Positions 1-5,814 of a stretch of 13,475 bases of DNA are shown here, one piece after another; the first letter of the stretch is position 1; each line of letters opens with the position of its first letter. The stretch comes from an uncultured Lachnospiraceae bacterium (GTDB lineage Bacteria; Bacillota; Clostridia; Lachnospirales; Lachnospiraceae), in assembly GCA_910585255.1 (NCBI GenBank), contig CAJUEI010000093.1:1-13475 (forward strand), read 5' to 3'. A program made the translations under genes and the position numbers. The notes beneath the pieces were generated by a model that saw nothing but the letters and a program-made list of their open reading frames with translations, was not told the DNA's origin and ran no database searches.

Positions 1-37
1 TAACTCCACTTTGTGTTTCTAAGATATGATAACAGGA

Positions 38-69
38 ATATCTGCTGTTTGGTAAAAATTTGCAGATAT
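38..69. promoter_or_regulatory. Inverted repeat upstream of the SOD-like gene
   Basis: ATATCTGC (38-45) and GCAGATAT (62-69) are perfect 8-bp inverted arms, 24 bp start to start. They lie about 140 bp before the preferred start of the SOD-like gene. AT-rich promoter-like hexamers overlap or follow the right arm (for example TTGCAG at 60-65 with CATATT at 82-87, spacer 16), but no pairing is convincing, so the exact promoter is left open. An operator for an oxidative-stress or metal regulator would fit the neighbour, but that is inference; the repeat does not resemble a PerR box. Confidence 0.3.
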
Positions 70-204
70 ATTTTATTATATCATATTAAAAGGAAAGATT
101 CTACTATTTTCTGAAATTACTGCGGTAAAGAGGACGATTTGGATGGAAAGCAGCATAGATTGAGAAGAGAAACATATATTAGAGATAAAAAAGGAAAATT
201 TAGT

Positions 205-690
205 ATGGCAGAGATAAGTTCAAATTTGTCGTTTAGTGAAATATTAGGAAGCGAAAGACCACAGGCGGTAGCATGGTTTCAGGGAAAAAATGCACCATCT
301 CAAATTGGGGGATTTGCTAAGTTTTATGTTACTTCATTTGGTGGGGTTTTGGTAGAAGTAGAAGTGTATGGACTGCCGGATAAAAAGGGATATTCGAATT
401 TTTATGCTTTGCATATTCATGAGTATGGGGATTGCAGGGGAAATTTTATTCATACCGGAGAACATTATAATCCGGGAGAGGTGAAGCATCCAAATCATGC
501 CGGGGATATGCCGCCTCTTATCAGTAAAAATGGGTATGCATGGGCGAGTTTTTTTGACGGGAGGTTTTCTGTAACCGAGTTGATTGGGAGATCAATTGTG
601 ATACATGGAGGTGCAGATGATTTTACGACACAGCCTTCTGGAAATGCAGGGGAGAAAATTGCTTGCGGAGTGATTCGAATTGTTCGGTAG
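205..690 (+). CDS. Cu/Zn superoxide dismutase family protein
   Basis: Predicted cytoplasmic Cu/Zn-SOD-like protein of 161 residues, expected to disproportionate superoxide if metallated. The family fingerprint is complete: HIHEYGDC (70-77) gives two copper histidines, H87 in GEHYNP is the bridging ligand, H95, H98 and D101 (HPNHAGD) match the zinc site with a shortened loop, H134 (IVIHGG) is the last copper ligand, and C77 with C154 (SGNAGEKIACG) would form the usual disulfide. K151 sits where most SODs have the active-site arginine. No signal peptide or TM segment is visible, unlike many bacterial periplasmic SodC proteins. The frame opens at 139, but ATG 205 is preferred: AAAAGGA lies about 8 bases upstream, and the 22 extra residues of the longer form are highly charged and unlike the family. 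The gene stands alone; a long foldback element starts 7 bases after its stop. Family assignment is firm, enzymatic activity is not proven. Confidence 0.85.
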   Translation: MAEISSNLSFSEILGSERPQAVAWFQGKNAPSQIGGFAKFYVTSFGGVLVEVEVYGLPDKKGYSNFYALHIHEYGDCRGNFIHTGEHYNPGEVKHPNHAGDMPPLISKNGYAWASFFDGRFSVTELIGRSIVIHGGADDFTTQPSGNAGEKIACGVIRIVR

Positions 691-696
691 AGGGGA

Positions 697-950
697 GGAC
701 GCTAGAGTGGGAAACTTATTTCTCTGGGCTGTTCCGCTCTACGGAAAGTAAGAAAGTCTAATGCCTCTGAAGAAAGGGATATTCAACCGGACGGATCGGG
801 GTGCAATTCGCCCGTACAGCGGGCTAAACACACCCCTTTTTTTGCCATTCGAGAATGGCAAAAAATCCTAGTGGATCGACAGAGGCATAAGACTTTCTAA
901 CTTTCCTCCGAAGTCACAGCCCAGAGAAATAAGTTTCCCACTCTGGCTGT
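697..950. repeat. Foldback element A: long-arm nested inverted repeat
   Basis: A ~250-bp foldback structure directly behind the SOD-like gene. The outer arms 704-732 and 916-944 are perfect 29-bp inverted repeats. A second pair, 743-769 with 880-906, matches at 25 of 27 positions. Between them lie GGGGTG/CACCCC (798-803, 831-836) around GCCCG/CGGGC (810-814, 820-824), and TTTTTGCCATTC/GAATGGCAAAAA, about 838-864. The borders are GGACGCT (697-703) on the left and GGCTGTCTTTTCC after the right arm. The same border motif flanks a second foldback at 11812-11956 whose arms are unrelated in sequence. It could act as a very strong transcription terminator, encode a structured RNA, or be a small mobile or relic element; no protein is encoded. 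Confidence 0.85.
798..843 (+). terminator. Terminator-like hairpin nested in foldback A
   Basis: GGGGTG (798-803) pairs with CACCCC (831-836), enclosing GCCCG-TACAG-CGGGC (810-824), and is followed by seven T residues (837-843). This has the form of an intrinsic terminator and would stop transcription leaving the SOD-like gene. If the much longer outer arms of the element form first, this inner hairpin would sit inside a larger cruciform or RNA stem. Confidence 0.5.
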
Positions 951-1017
951 CTTTTCCTGCCGGTAGATTTATGGTTGAATCATTTGCTTGTTTGCTTGTA
1001 GAGGAAAGTTGTTTTAA

Positions 1018-1122
1018 CCTATCAAGGAAGTCCCCCGCTTCTAAGCTGTAAAGGCGAAAGCGGATTCCGAATTTCCTTTGACTAAAAAAATTTGATGAGA
1101 AATGGTGAGAGATTTTGATAGG
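1018..1122. other. Folded intergenic segment B
   Basis: CCTATCAA (1018-1025) and TTGATAGG (1115-1122) are perfect inverted 8-mers closing a ~105-bp segment. Inside it CCGCTT pairs with AAGCGG around a short loop (about 1035-1063), extended imperfectly by CAAGGAA with TTTCCTTTG. The 11-mer TTCCTTTGACT (1073-1083) recurs at 5095-5105 beside another GGAAG/CTTCC hairpin. No ORF is supported here. It may be a structured RNA piece or a decayed relative of the other foldback elements. Confidence 0.4.
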
Positions 1123-1152
1123 AAATAAAATTGTTGGAATAAAATTTGGGTC

Positions 1153-1181
1153 TTGACATAAGAAGGTATATCATGTATATT
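1153..1181 (+). promoter_or_regulatory. Strong sigma-A promoter of the small transcription unit
   Basis: TTGACA (1153-1158), a 17-base spacer and TATATT (1176-1181): a consensus -35 and a near-consensus -10 at the ideal distance. A start site near 1188 is expected. It is the best housekeeping promoter in the window. It drives not an adjacent long gene but a ~195-nt unit ending at the terminator 1355-1385. Confidence 0.8.
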
Positions 1182-1215
1182 GAATAACAAATAATTTTAT
1201 AAAAAGGAGCTTTTT

Positions 1216-1254
1216 ATGTTGCGTGTGATTGTAATGGAGAATCGGACAAATTAA
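1216..1254 (+). CDS. Possible 12-codon leader peptide
   Basis: ATG 1216 follows GGAG (1206-1209) by six bases and reads MLRVIVMENRTN before TAA. The ribosome site is good and the promoter is strong, so translation is possible. However, both the ribosome site and the ATG lie in the proposed closing stem of the candidate RNA, and no regulated gene of antibiotic-resistance or amino-acid type follows. If real, the peptide could be an attenuation leader for the downstream mutS2-rarA genes; the two intervening terminators would then be the control points. This is inference. Confidence 0.3.
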   Translation: MLRVIVMENRTN

Positions 1255-1354
1255 ATCAAAGATGGGAGTAATATTTTTACAGGATATTTCTGCCCATTTG
1301 TCTGCCTTACAAGATGCGAACATACTCTTTTTTGGATAGTTTTAAAGTGGATTT

Positions 1355-1385
1355 AGCATGACTGTGCGGTCATGCTTTTTATTTT
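1355..1385 (+). terminator. Intrinsic terminator of the small transcription unit
   Basis: AGCATGAC (1355-1362) pairs perfectly with GTCATGCT (1369-1376) across a six-base loop, followed by TTTTATTTT. The 8-bp stem and T tract make a clear rho-independent terminator. Confidence 0.85.
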
Positions 1386-1396
1386 GAAAATTCTTT

Positions 1397-1444
1397 TGCC
1401 GCAGAAGTAGTATGCCTTTAGGCAGACATTCTGCGGCATTTTTT
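1397..1444 (+). terminator. Second, stronger intrinsic terminator
   Basis: TGCCGCAGAA (1397-1406) pairs perfectly with TTCTGCGGCA (1429-1438). An inner TGCC-TTTA-GGCA hairpin (1413-1424) sits in the loop, and six T residues follow (1439-1444). It lies only 11 bases after the previous terminator, a tandem arrangement that insulates mutS2 from the small unit or forms a two-step attenuator. Confidence 0.85.
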
Positions 1445-1570
1445 ATGCATACGGGTATTTAAAGGAATGATGTCAGAAGAGCTGACGGATGCCTGGTGCG
1501 ATGAGTAGGGAAGCAACCTTCTTTGCTTGATTTGAACAGATTGGTTGGAAAGAAAAAGGAGAATATGAGA

Positions 1571-3493
1571 ATGACAGAAAATATTAAAATGTCTGATACA
1601 GAAAGACGATTAGAATTTGATCAGATAAAGTATAGATTGGCAGAGTTTGCCTGTACAGAAAAAGGGAAAGAAGAATGTCTGCAGTTAAAGCCGTATTTAG
1701 CGGAACGGGAAGTTTTGACCAGACTGCGGGAAACAACAGAAGCAAAACGAATGATTACCTTGTGCGGCAATCCTCCTGCTACAGCGTTAAAAGGAATAGA
1801 GGAATGGATTTTAATTGCACAAAAGGGAGGATGTCTGCTGCCGGAACAGTTAGAGGAAATAGCGGTTGTGCTTACTGCAGTAAGAAGGATGAAGGATTAT
1901 TTAAAACGCTGTGTAAGCTATGAAATCGGGATTGCTTATTATGAGGAAAACTTGGATGCTTTGGATGAAGTACATCATTTGATTGGCGAAAAAATTCGAA
2001 ATGGAAGAGTGGATGATTTTGCTTCTAAGCGGTTAAAAACCATTCGGGAGACGATGGAACGGACGAAGGAGAAGATGGCTCAAAAGGCAGAATCCGTAAT
2101 TCGGGCAAATAAGGAATGTATGTCGGATTGTTTTAGTACGCTGCGGAATGGACATCTTTGTGTTCCTGTAAAAAAGGAATATAAATATAAGATTGGCGGT
2201 TCAGTAATTGAAAAATCTGCTACAGGGAATACATTTTTTATAGAGCCGGCTTCAGTGGGAAAACTTTATACAGAGTGGGAGGAACTGCAGTTGGAGGAAG
2301 AGAATGAGGAACGGCAGATTCTTTATACTTTGACTTCTCTTTTATCGGATAAGGCAGCCATAATTGCACAGAATAATCGGACGATTGAAAAGCTGGACTT
2401 TTTATTTGCAAAGGCAAAGCTTAGTATAGAACTGGATGGGGCAGAACCTTCTATTCATACAGAGCGATGGATTCGGATTCAAGGTGGGCGTCACCCTCTG
2501 ATGAAGCGGGAGGAAGCGGTTCCTTTGGATTTTCAGATTGGAAATGGAATAAACGGAGTGGTGATTACTGGACCGAATACCGGAGGAAAGACAGTAGCGA
2601 TTAAAACGGTTGCATTAACTTGTCTTATGGCACAGTGCGGACTTCATGTAAGCTGCAAACAGGCAGAAATCTGTCTAAATAATCAGATCTTATGTGATAT
2701 TGGAGACGGACAAAATTTGGCGGAAAATCTTTCTACTTTTTCGGCACATATTAGTAATGTTATGGATATTTTGTGCAGAATTAGTCGGGAAAGTCTGGTG
2801 GTAATGGATGAATTGGGTTCCGGTACCGATCCGGCAGAAGGGATGGGGATTGCAGTTGCCGTTTTGGAAGAATTGAAAAAGAGTGGGGCGTTGTTTTTGG
2901 TTACAACGCATTATCCAGAGATAAAGGAGTATGCCAAACGGGAAGAAGGAATTGTAAATGCCCGGATGACGTTTGATCGGGAGAGTCTGCGTCCGCTTTA
3001 TCAGATGGTGATAGGAGAGGCCGGCGAAAGCTGTGCATTTTTTATTGCGGCACGGCTTGGTATGACAAAAGAAATGCTGCAGCGGGCGGCTTATGCGGCT
3101 TATGGGGAGCTTGCGGATAAGAAGCTAGAGGGGATTGAGATAAAGGAAGAGAGAAAGCGGGAATCTTCTGCACGAATACAGAAGATTCCGCGGAAGAAAG
3201 GACAGAAAAAGGCATTGGAATTTCGGTTGGGAGATAGTGTGATGGTGCTGCCGGATCGAAAGATTGGAATTGTCTGTCAGACGGCAAATGAAAAAGGAGT
3301 GCTTCGGGTGCAGATGCAGGGGAAGAAGATTTGGATTCATTATAAGCGGGTTCGGCTGCAGGTGGCAGCATCAGAGTTATATCCAGAGGATTATGATTTT
3401 TCGATTATTTTTGACAGTGTAGAAAAGCGGAAGATGCTGCATCAGATGGAGCGGAAGTATGTGAAAGGGGAGTATCGGTATGAAGAGCCTTAA
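1571..3493 (+). CDS. MutS2-like ATPase lacking the Smr domain
   Basis: MutS-family ATPase, 640 residues. The start of the protein (LEFDQIKYRLAEFACTEKGK, 14-33) is typical of MutS2, which lacks the mismatch-reading domain and in Bacillus works on recombination intermediates and stalled ribosomes rather than in classical mismatch repair. The core/clamp region spans about 14-300. The ATPase carries Walker A GPNTGGKT (334-341), the loop STFSAHISN (388-396), Walker B LVVMDELGSGTDPAEG (409-424) and TTHY (445-448). After it the usual long coiled coil is very short, followed by a KOW-like segment (about 550-595). The chain then ends where MutS2 normally continues into the Smr nuclease domain; typical MutS2 is about 780 residues. 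ATG 1571 is chosen because AAAGGAG (ending 1561) lies nine bases upstream; ATG 1565 would be too close and TTG 1523 has no good site. rarA follows 76 bases later, probably co-transcribed. Confidence 0.85.
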   Translation: MTENIKMSDTERRLEFDQIKYRLAEFACTEKGKEECLQLKPYLAEREVLTRLRETTEAKRMITLCGNPPATALKGIEEWILIAQKGGCLLPEQLEEIAVVLTAVRRMKDYLKRCVSYEIGIAYYEENLDALDEVHHLIGEKIRNGRVDDFASKRLKTIRETMERTKEKMAQKAESVIRANKECMSDCFSTLRNGHLCVPVKKEYKYKIGGSVIEKSATGNTFFIEPASVGKLYTEWEELQLEEENEERQILYTLTSLLSDKAAIIAQNNRTIEKLDFLFAKAKLSIELDGAEPSIHTERWIRIQGGRHPLMKREEAVPLDFQIGNGINGVVITGPNTGGKTVAIKTVALTCLMAQCGLHVSCKQAEICLNNQILCDIGDGQNLAENLSTFSAHISNVMDILCRISRESLVVMDELGSGTDPAEGMGIAVAVLEELKKSGALFLVTTHYPEIKEYAKREEGIVNARMTFDRESLRPLYQMVIGEAGESCAFFIAARLGMTKEMLQRAAYAAYGELADKKLEGIEIKEERKRESSARIQKIPRKKGQKKALEFRLGDSVMVLPDRKIGIVCQTANEKGVLRVQMQGKKIWIHYKRVRLQVAASELYPEDYDFSIIFDSVEKRKMLHQMERKYVKGEYRYEEP

Positions 3494-3569
3494 AATTTTC
3501 TAAATTAGATATGTACAAAAGGAGATGGGGCAGATAGAATAGAAGAGATAAAAATGAAAGGGGAAGGAT

Positions 3570-4904
3570 ATGGAGCAGATTAGTTTATTTGACAGTGTGG
3601 ATCGATTTGGCAGTCAGGGACAGCTGCAGCCTCTTGCAAGCAGGCTTCGTCCAGAGACGTTAGAGGAATATATAGGACAGCAGCATTTAATTGGAAAGGG
3701 AAAGATCCTAAGGCAGTTAATTGAAAAAGATCAGATTTCTTCTATGATTTTCTGGGGACCTCCCGGAGTGGGAAAGACAACGCTGGCAAGGATTATTGCA
3801 AAGCAGACCAAGGCGGAATTTATTGAGTTTAGTGCTGTTACCAGCGGGATTAAGGAGATTAAGGCGGTGATGGCACAGGCAGAGGAGAATCGGATTGCAG
3901 GGCGGCGGACACTGCTTTTTACAGATGAGATTCATCGGTTTAATAAGGCACAGCAGGATGCATTTCTTCCGTTTGTGGAGAAAGGCAGTATTGTTTTAAT
4001 TGGTGCAACAACAGAGAATCCTTCTTTTGAAATTAATTCGGCTTTGCTTTCCCGCTGTAAGGTGTTTTTGCTGAAGGCGTTAGAGGAGCAGGATTTAAGG
4101 AAACTGCTTTGGTTAGCGTTAAAAAGTCCGAAGGGATTTGGAAATCTGGAGATTTCAATAACAGAGGAACAGCTTGGAATGATTGCCCGTTTTGCAAATG
4201 GGGATGCAAGAACTGCCCTAAATACACTGGAGATGGCGGTATTAAATGCAAAGATGGATCAGGATGCTGTGCTCTGTGTGGAAGAGGAAGTTTTGGCTCA
4301 GTGTATGAATCGCCGCTCCCTGCTCTATGATAAAAACGGAGAAGGGCACTATAATCTGATCTCTGCTCTGCATAAGTCTATGCGGAATAGTGATCCAGAT
4401 GCGGCGGTTTATTGGATGTACCGGATGTTGGATAGCGGGGAGGAGCCGTTGTATCTTGCACGGCGGCTGGTTCGGTATGCCAGTGAAGATATTGGAATGG
4501 CGGATTCTCATGCCCTGCAGGTTGCGGTTGCGGCGTATCAGGCATGTCATTTTCTTGGGATGCCGGAGTGCGATGTACATTTGGCTCATGCGGTGGTTTA
4601 TCTTTCTATGGCACCGAAGTCAAATGCGTTATATCGGGCTTGTGAAGCCTGTAAAGAGGATATTCGGACTCTTCTGGCTGAACCGGTGCCGCTTGCGATT
4701 TGTAATGCACCAACTGAGTTAATGAAGGAACTTGGCTATGGAAAGGGATATGTCTATGCACATGATACGGCTGAAAAAATGGCAAAAATACAGTGTCTGC
4801 CAGATGCTTTGGCGGGGAGAAGATATTATCAGCCTACAGAGGAAGGGGAGGAGAAGAACGTAAAGGTGCGGCTGGAAGAAATCCTTCGATGGAAACAAGA
4901 GTAG
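3570..4904 (+). CDS. rarA: Replication-associated recombination protein A (AAA+ ATPase)
   Basis: RarA (MgsA), 444 residues, the usual length: an AAA+ ATPase related to clamp loaders that acts at stalled forks and ssDNA gaps as a tetramer. Visible are Walker A GPPGVGKT (63-70), Walker B LLFTDEIH (115-122), sensor 1 GATTENPSFE (145-154), an arginine finger in SRC (R162) and the C-terminal helical oligomerisation region (YASEDIGMAD, then AHAVVYLSMAPKSN). The N-terminus MEQISLFD contains QISLF, which matches the bacterial sliding-clamp-binding pentapeptide pattern QxxLF; that is a sequence match, not proof. GGGGAAGG lies seven to eight bases before the ATG. The gene follows the MutS2-like gene and is closed by a weak terminator six bases after its stop. 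Confidence 0.95.
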   Translation: MEQISLFDSVDRFGSQGQLQPLASRLRPETLEEYIGQQHLIGKGKILRQLIEKDQISSMIFWGPPGVGKTTLARIIAKQTKAEFIEFSAVTSGIKEIKAVMAQAEENRIAGRRTLLFTDEIHRFNKAQQDAFLPFVEKGSIVLIGATTENPSFEINSALLSRCKVFLLKALEEQDLRKLLWLALKSPKGFGNLEISITEEQLGMIARFANGDARTALNTLEMAVLNAKMDQDAVLCVEEEVLAQCMNRRSLLYDKNGEGHYNLISALHKSMRNSDPDAAVYWMYRMLDSGEEPLYLARRLVRYASEDIGMADSHALQVAVAAYQACHFLGMPECDVHLAHAVVYLSMAPKSNALYRACEACKEDIRTLLAEPVPLAICNAPTELMKELGYGKGYVYAHDTAEKMAKIQCLPDALAGRRYYQPTEEGEEKNVKVRLEEILRWKQE

Positions 4905-4909
4905 GAAAT

Positions 4910-4941
4910 TAGTACTACTGTTATATATAGTATTATTTTTT
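4910..4941 (+). terminator. Terminator after rarA
   Basis: TAGTACTA (4910-4917) pairs with TAGTATTA (4928-4935) over a ten-base loop, with one G-U pair, then TTTTTT. The stem is AT-rich and thus weak, but its position six bases behind the rarA stop supports it. Confidence 0.5.
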
Positions 4942-4971
4942 AGAAAAAAGTCATTTATAATACGGATATGG

Positions 4972-5038
4972 CTCTGAAATCATTCTTTTTTTCTAATTCG
5001 TTTCGGTACGTTCTGTACATAGTGGGCAGATTTCAGGG
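4972..5038. other. Intergenic inverted repeat
   Basis: CTGAAATC (4974-4981) and GATTTCAG (5029-5036) are perfect inverted 8-mers, extendable by two more pairs to 4972-5038. The 47-base interior contains GTAC-N5-GTAC. No ORF is supported. It lies between the rarA terminator and the next hairpin, in a 434-bp stretch with no ordinary gene. Confidence 0.35.
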
Positions 5039-5047
5039 TTTTGATTT

Positions 5048-5105
5048 AGAGGAAGGGACGCTAAAGCGGGGAAGCGGTACCTTCCTTTTTTGACTTCCTT
5101 TGACT
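5048..5105 (+). repeat. Foldback element C with GGACGCT border and terminator
   Basis: AGAGGAAG (5048-5055) pairs with CTTCCTTT (5094-5101) around an inner hairpin GGGGAAG-CGGTAC-CTTCCTT (5068-5087) that runs into TTTT up to 5091, a terminator-like shape. GGACGCT (5056-5062) is the same 7-mer that borders foldback elements A (697-703) and D (11812-11818). The 3' end TTCCTTTGACT (5095-5105) matches 1073-1083. It looks like a shorter or eroded member of the same group. Confidence 0.5.
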
Positions 5106-5129
5106 GGGATTTTGTTGTTTCTGTAAAGC

Positions 5130-5157
5130 TTGAAATAACTGGGAGATTTGATATAAT
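5130..5157 (+). promoter_or_regulatory. Promoter for the SHOCT protein/two-component genes
   Basis: TTGAAA (5130-5135), 16-base spacer, TATAAT (5152-5157). It would give a leader of about 215 nt before the SHOCT gene at 5378. That leader contains an imperfect direct repeat and a 23-codon ORF, so it may have a regulatory role. Confidence 0.65.
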
Positions 5158-5216
5158 GGAGAAAGAGACAGGAAAATTTATGGATTTTTTATAAAAAAGG
5201 CGGTGATTGTGTAAAA

Positions 5217-5335
5217 GTTGGTTTAAGCTTTTTTAGAAAAGATAGTATATTGATAGAATGAGTAAAGGAAGTAATGGTAGAGTTGATTTGAGTTTTTTGG
5301 AAAAGATAGCTGAGGTTATGAGCAAGTAGCGAAGC
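5217..5335. repeat. Imperfect tandem duplication in the leader
   Basis: Segment 5217-5271 and segment 5282-5335 align over about 54 bases with scattered substitutions and small gaps. Both have GTTGRTTTRAG, a T tract, RGAAAAGATAG and a final ATGAGYAA/GAAG block. They are offset by about 65 bp. The copies differ by a one-base gap inside the T tract, so any reading frame would shift between them. Read as an old local duplication in the 5' leader of the SHOCT gene. Confidence 0.55.
5258..5329 (+). CDS. Possible 23-residue small protein
   Basis: ATG 5258 opens a 23-codon frame (start MSKGSNGRVD, end LEKIAEVMSK) that stops at TAG 5327. It lies wholly inside the leader between a good promoter and the SHOCT gene and runs through the downstream copy of the duplication. 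The upstream sequence GATAGA gives only a poor ribosome site, and no family is recognised. It may be chance. Confidence 0.2.
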   Translation: MSKGSNGRVDLSFLEKIAEVMSK

Positions 5336-5377
5336 GGATTGCAAATATCCGATTTGACTGGATTTGGAGGGGATTTT

Positions 5378-5749
5378 ATGAGTAAGAATATTAAGGTAAA
5401 GCCGGGAAAAGGACAGTCTGCTGTTGGAATGGCAGCGGGGATTTTGTTTTGTATATTGGGAGTGGTGATGGTAATTCCTACTTTTGGATTCTTTGGAATT
5501 ATATGGACTTTTATTGCGGTTGTTATTACCGTAATTAATGGAATCAATGTTTTTTCCGAGGGAGGAGTTGCTACACATGAGATTGTAATTGAGGATAGAG
5601 AGCAGAATGTAGATGACAGGGCGGGACTGTCTTTTAAGAAGAGCGAGGTGCAGGAGAGGCTGCATTTGCTGGAAGAGTTGTATGCGGAGGGAAGTATTAC
5701 AAAAGAGGAGTTGGATCAGAAGCGGAAGAAGATTTTAGATGAGATTTAG
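5378..5749 (+). CDS. Small membrane protein with C-terminal SHOCT domain
   Basis: A 123-residue protein. Residues about 18-55 (AAGILFCILGVVMVIP then FGFFGIIWTFIAVVITVING) form two closely spaced membrane segments. The C-terminus (VQERLHLLEELYAEGSITKEELDQKRKKILDEI region) is a SHOCT domain, the short two-helix module LxxLxxLYxxGxITxEEFxxKKxxIL that is often found at the end of small membrane proteins and thought to mediate oligomer or protein contacts. ATG 5378 is preferred over an upstream frame opening at 5339 because GGAGGGG lies six bases before it. It is followed 65 bases later by the response regulator start, so it may be co-expressed with the two-component pair and could serve as an accessory membrane partner; that role is inference. 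Confidence 0.8.
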   Translation: MSKNIKVKPGKGQSAVGMAAGILFCILGVVMVIPTFGFFGIIWTFIAVVITVINGINVFSEGGVATHEIVIEDREQNVDDRAGLSFKKSEVQERLHLLEELYAEGSITKEELDQKRKKILDEI

Positions 5750-5814
5750 GCTTGGATTTTTATTTATAGACCGTTTGTCTTGGGGGTATGATTGAGAAAG
5801 GGCGAAAAATAGGG

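Larger units (their letters stand above)
1188..1385 (+). ncRNA. Candidate structured small RNA (or regulatory leader)
   Basis: The region between a consensus promoter and a clean intrinsic terminator folds on paper into one long rod. AAAAAGGAG (1201-1209) pairs with CTCTTTTTT (1325-1333, one G-U). TATGTT (1215-1220) pairs with AACATA (1319-1324), and GC (1221-1222) with GC (1316-1317). TTGTAA (1229-1234) pairs with TTACAA (1307-1312). GG and AGA (1236-1240) pair with CC and TCT (1301-1306, one bulge). AGATGGG (1260-1266) pairs with CCCATTT (1293-1299), and GTAA with TTAC (1268-1280) can form a small hairpin inside that loop. All segments are colinear and nested, as in an extended-hairpin RNA such as 6S RNA, though no known family is recognised. 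The closing stem buries the GGAG and ATG of a 12-codon ORF, so a leader with a sequestered start is the alternative. The TSS is inferred. Confidence 0.5.

Noticed and set aside
139..204. Extended start of the SOD-like protein
   Set aside because: The 22 added residues are charged and not family-like; ATG 205 has a better-spaced AAAAGGA.
697..950. Insertion sequence or retron in foldback A
   Set aside because: No transposase or reverse transcriptase frame lies inside or next to it, and no target-site duplication is evident.
1154..1385. A resistance-gene leader (tet or erm type)
   Set aside because: The promoter, short peptide and terminators are reminiscent of such leaders, but no ribosomal protection, efflux or methylase gene follows, and I could not match the peptide to a known leader.
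1467..1508. Micro-ORF MMSEELTDAWCDE ahead of mutS2
   Set aside because: AAAGG touches the start codon, leaving no spacing, and the frame ends before the mutS2 ribosome site; no independent support.
5189..5665. Minus-strand open frames over the SHOCT gene and its leader
   Set aside because: They are antisense shadows of the SHOCT gene with no start signals, biased toward Ser, Asn and Ile as expected from A/G-rich coding DNA read in reverse.
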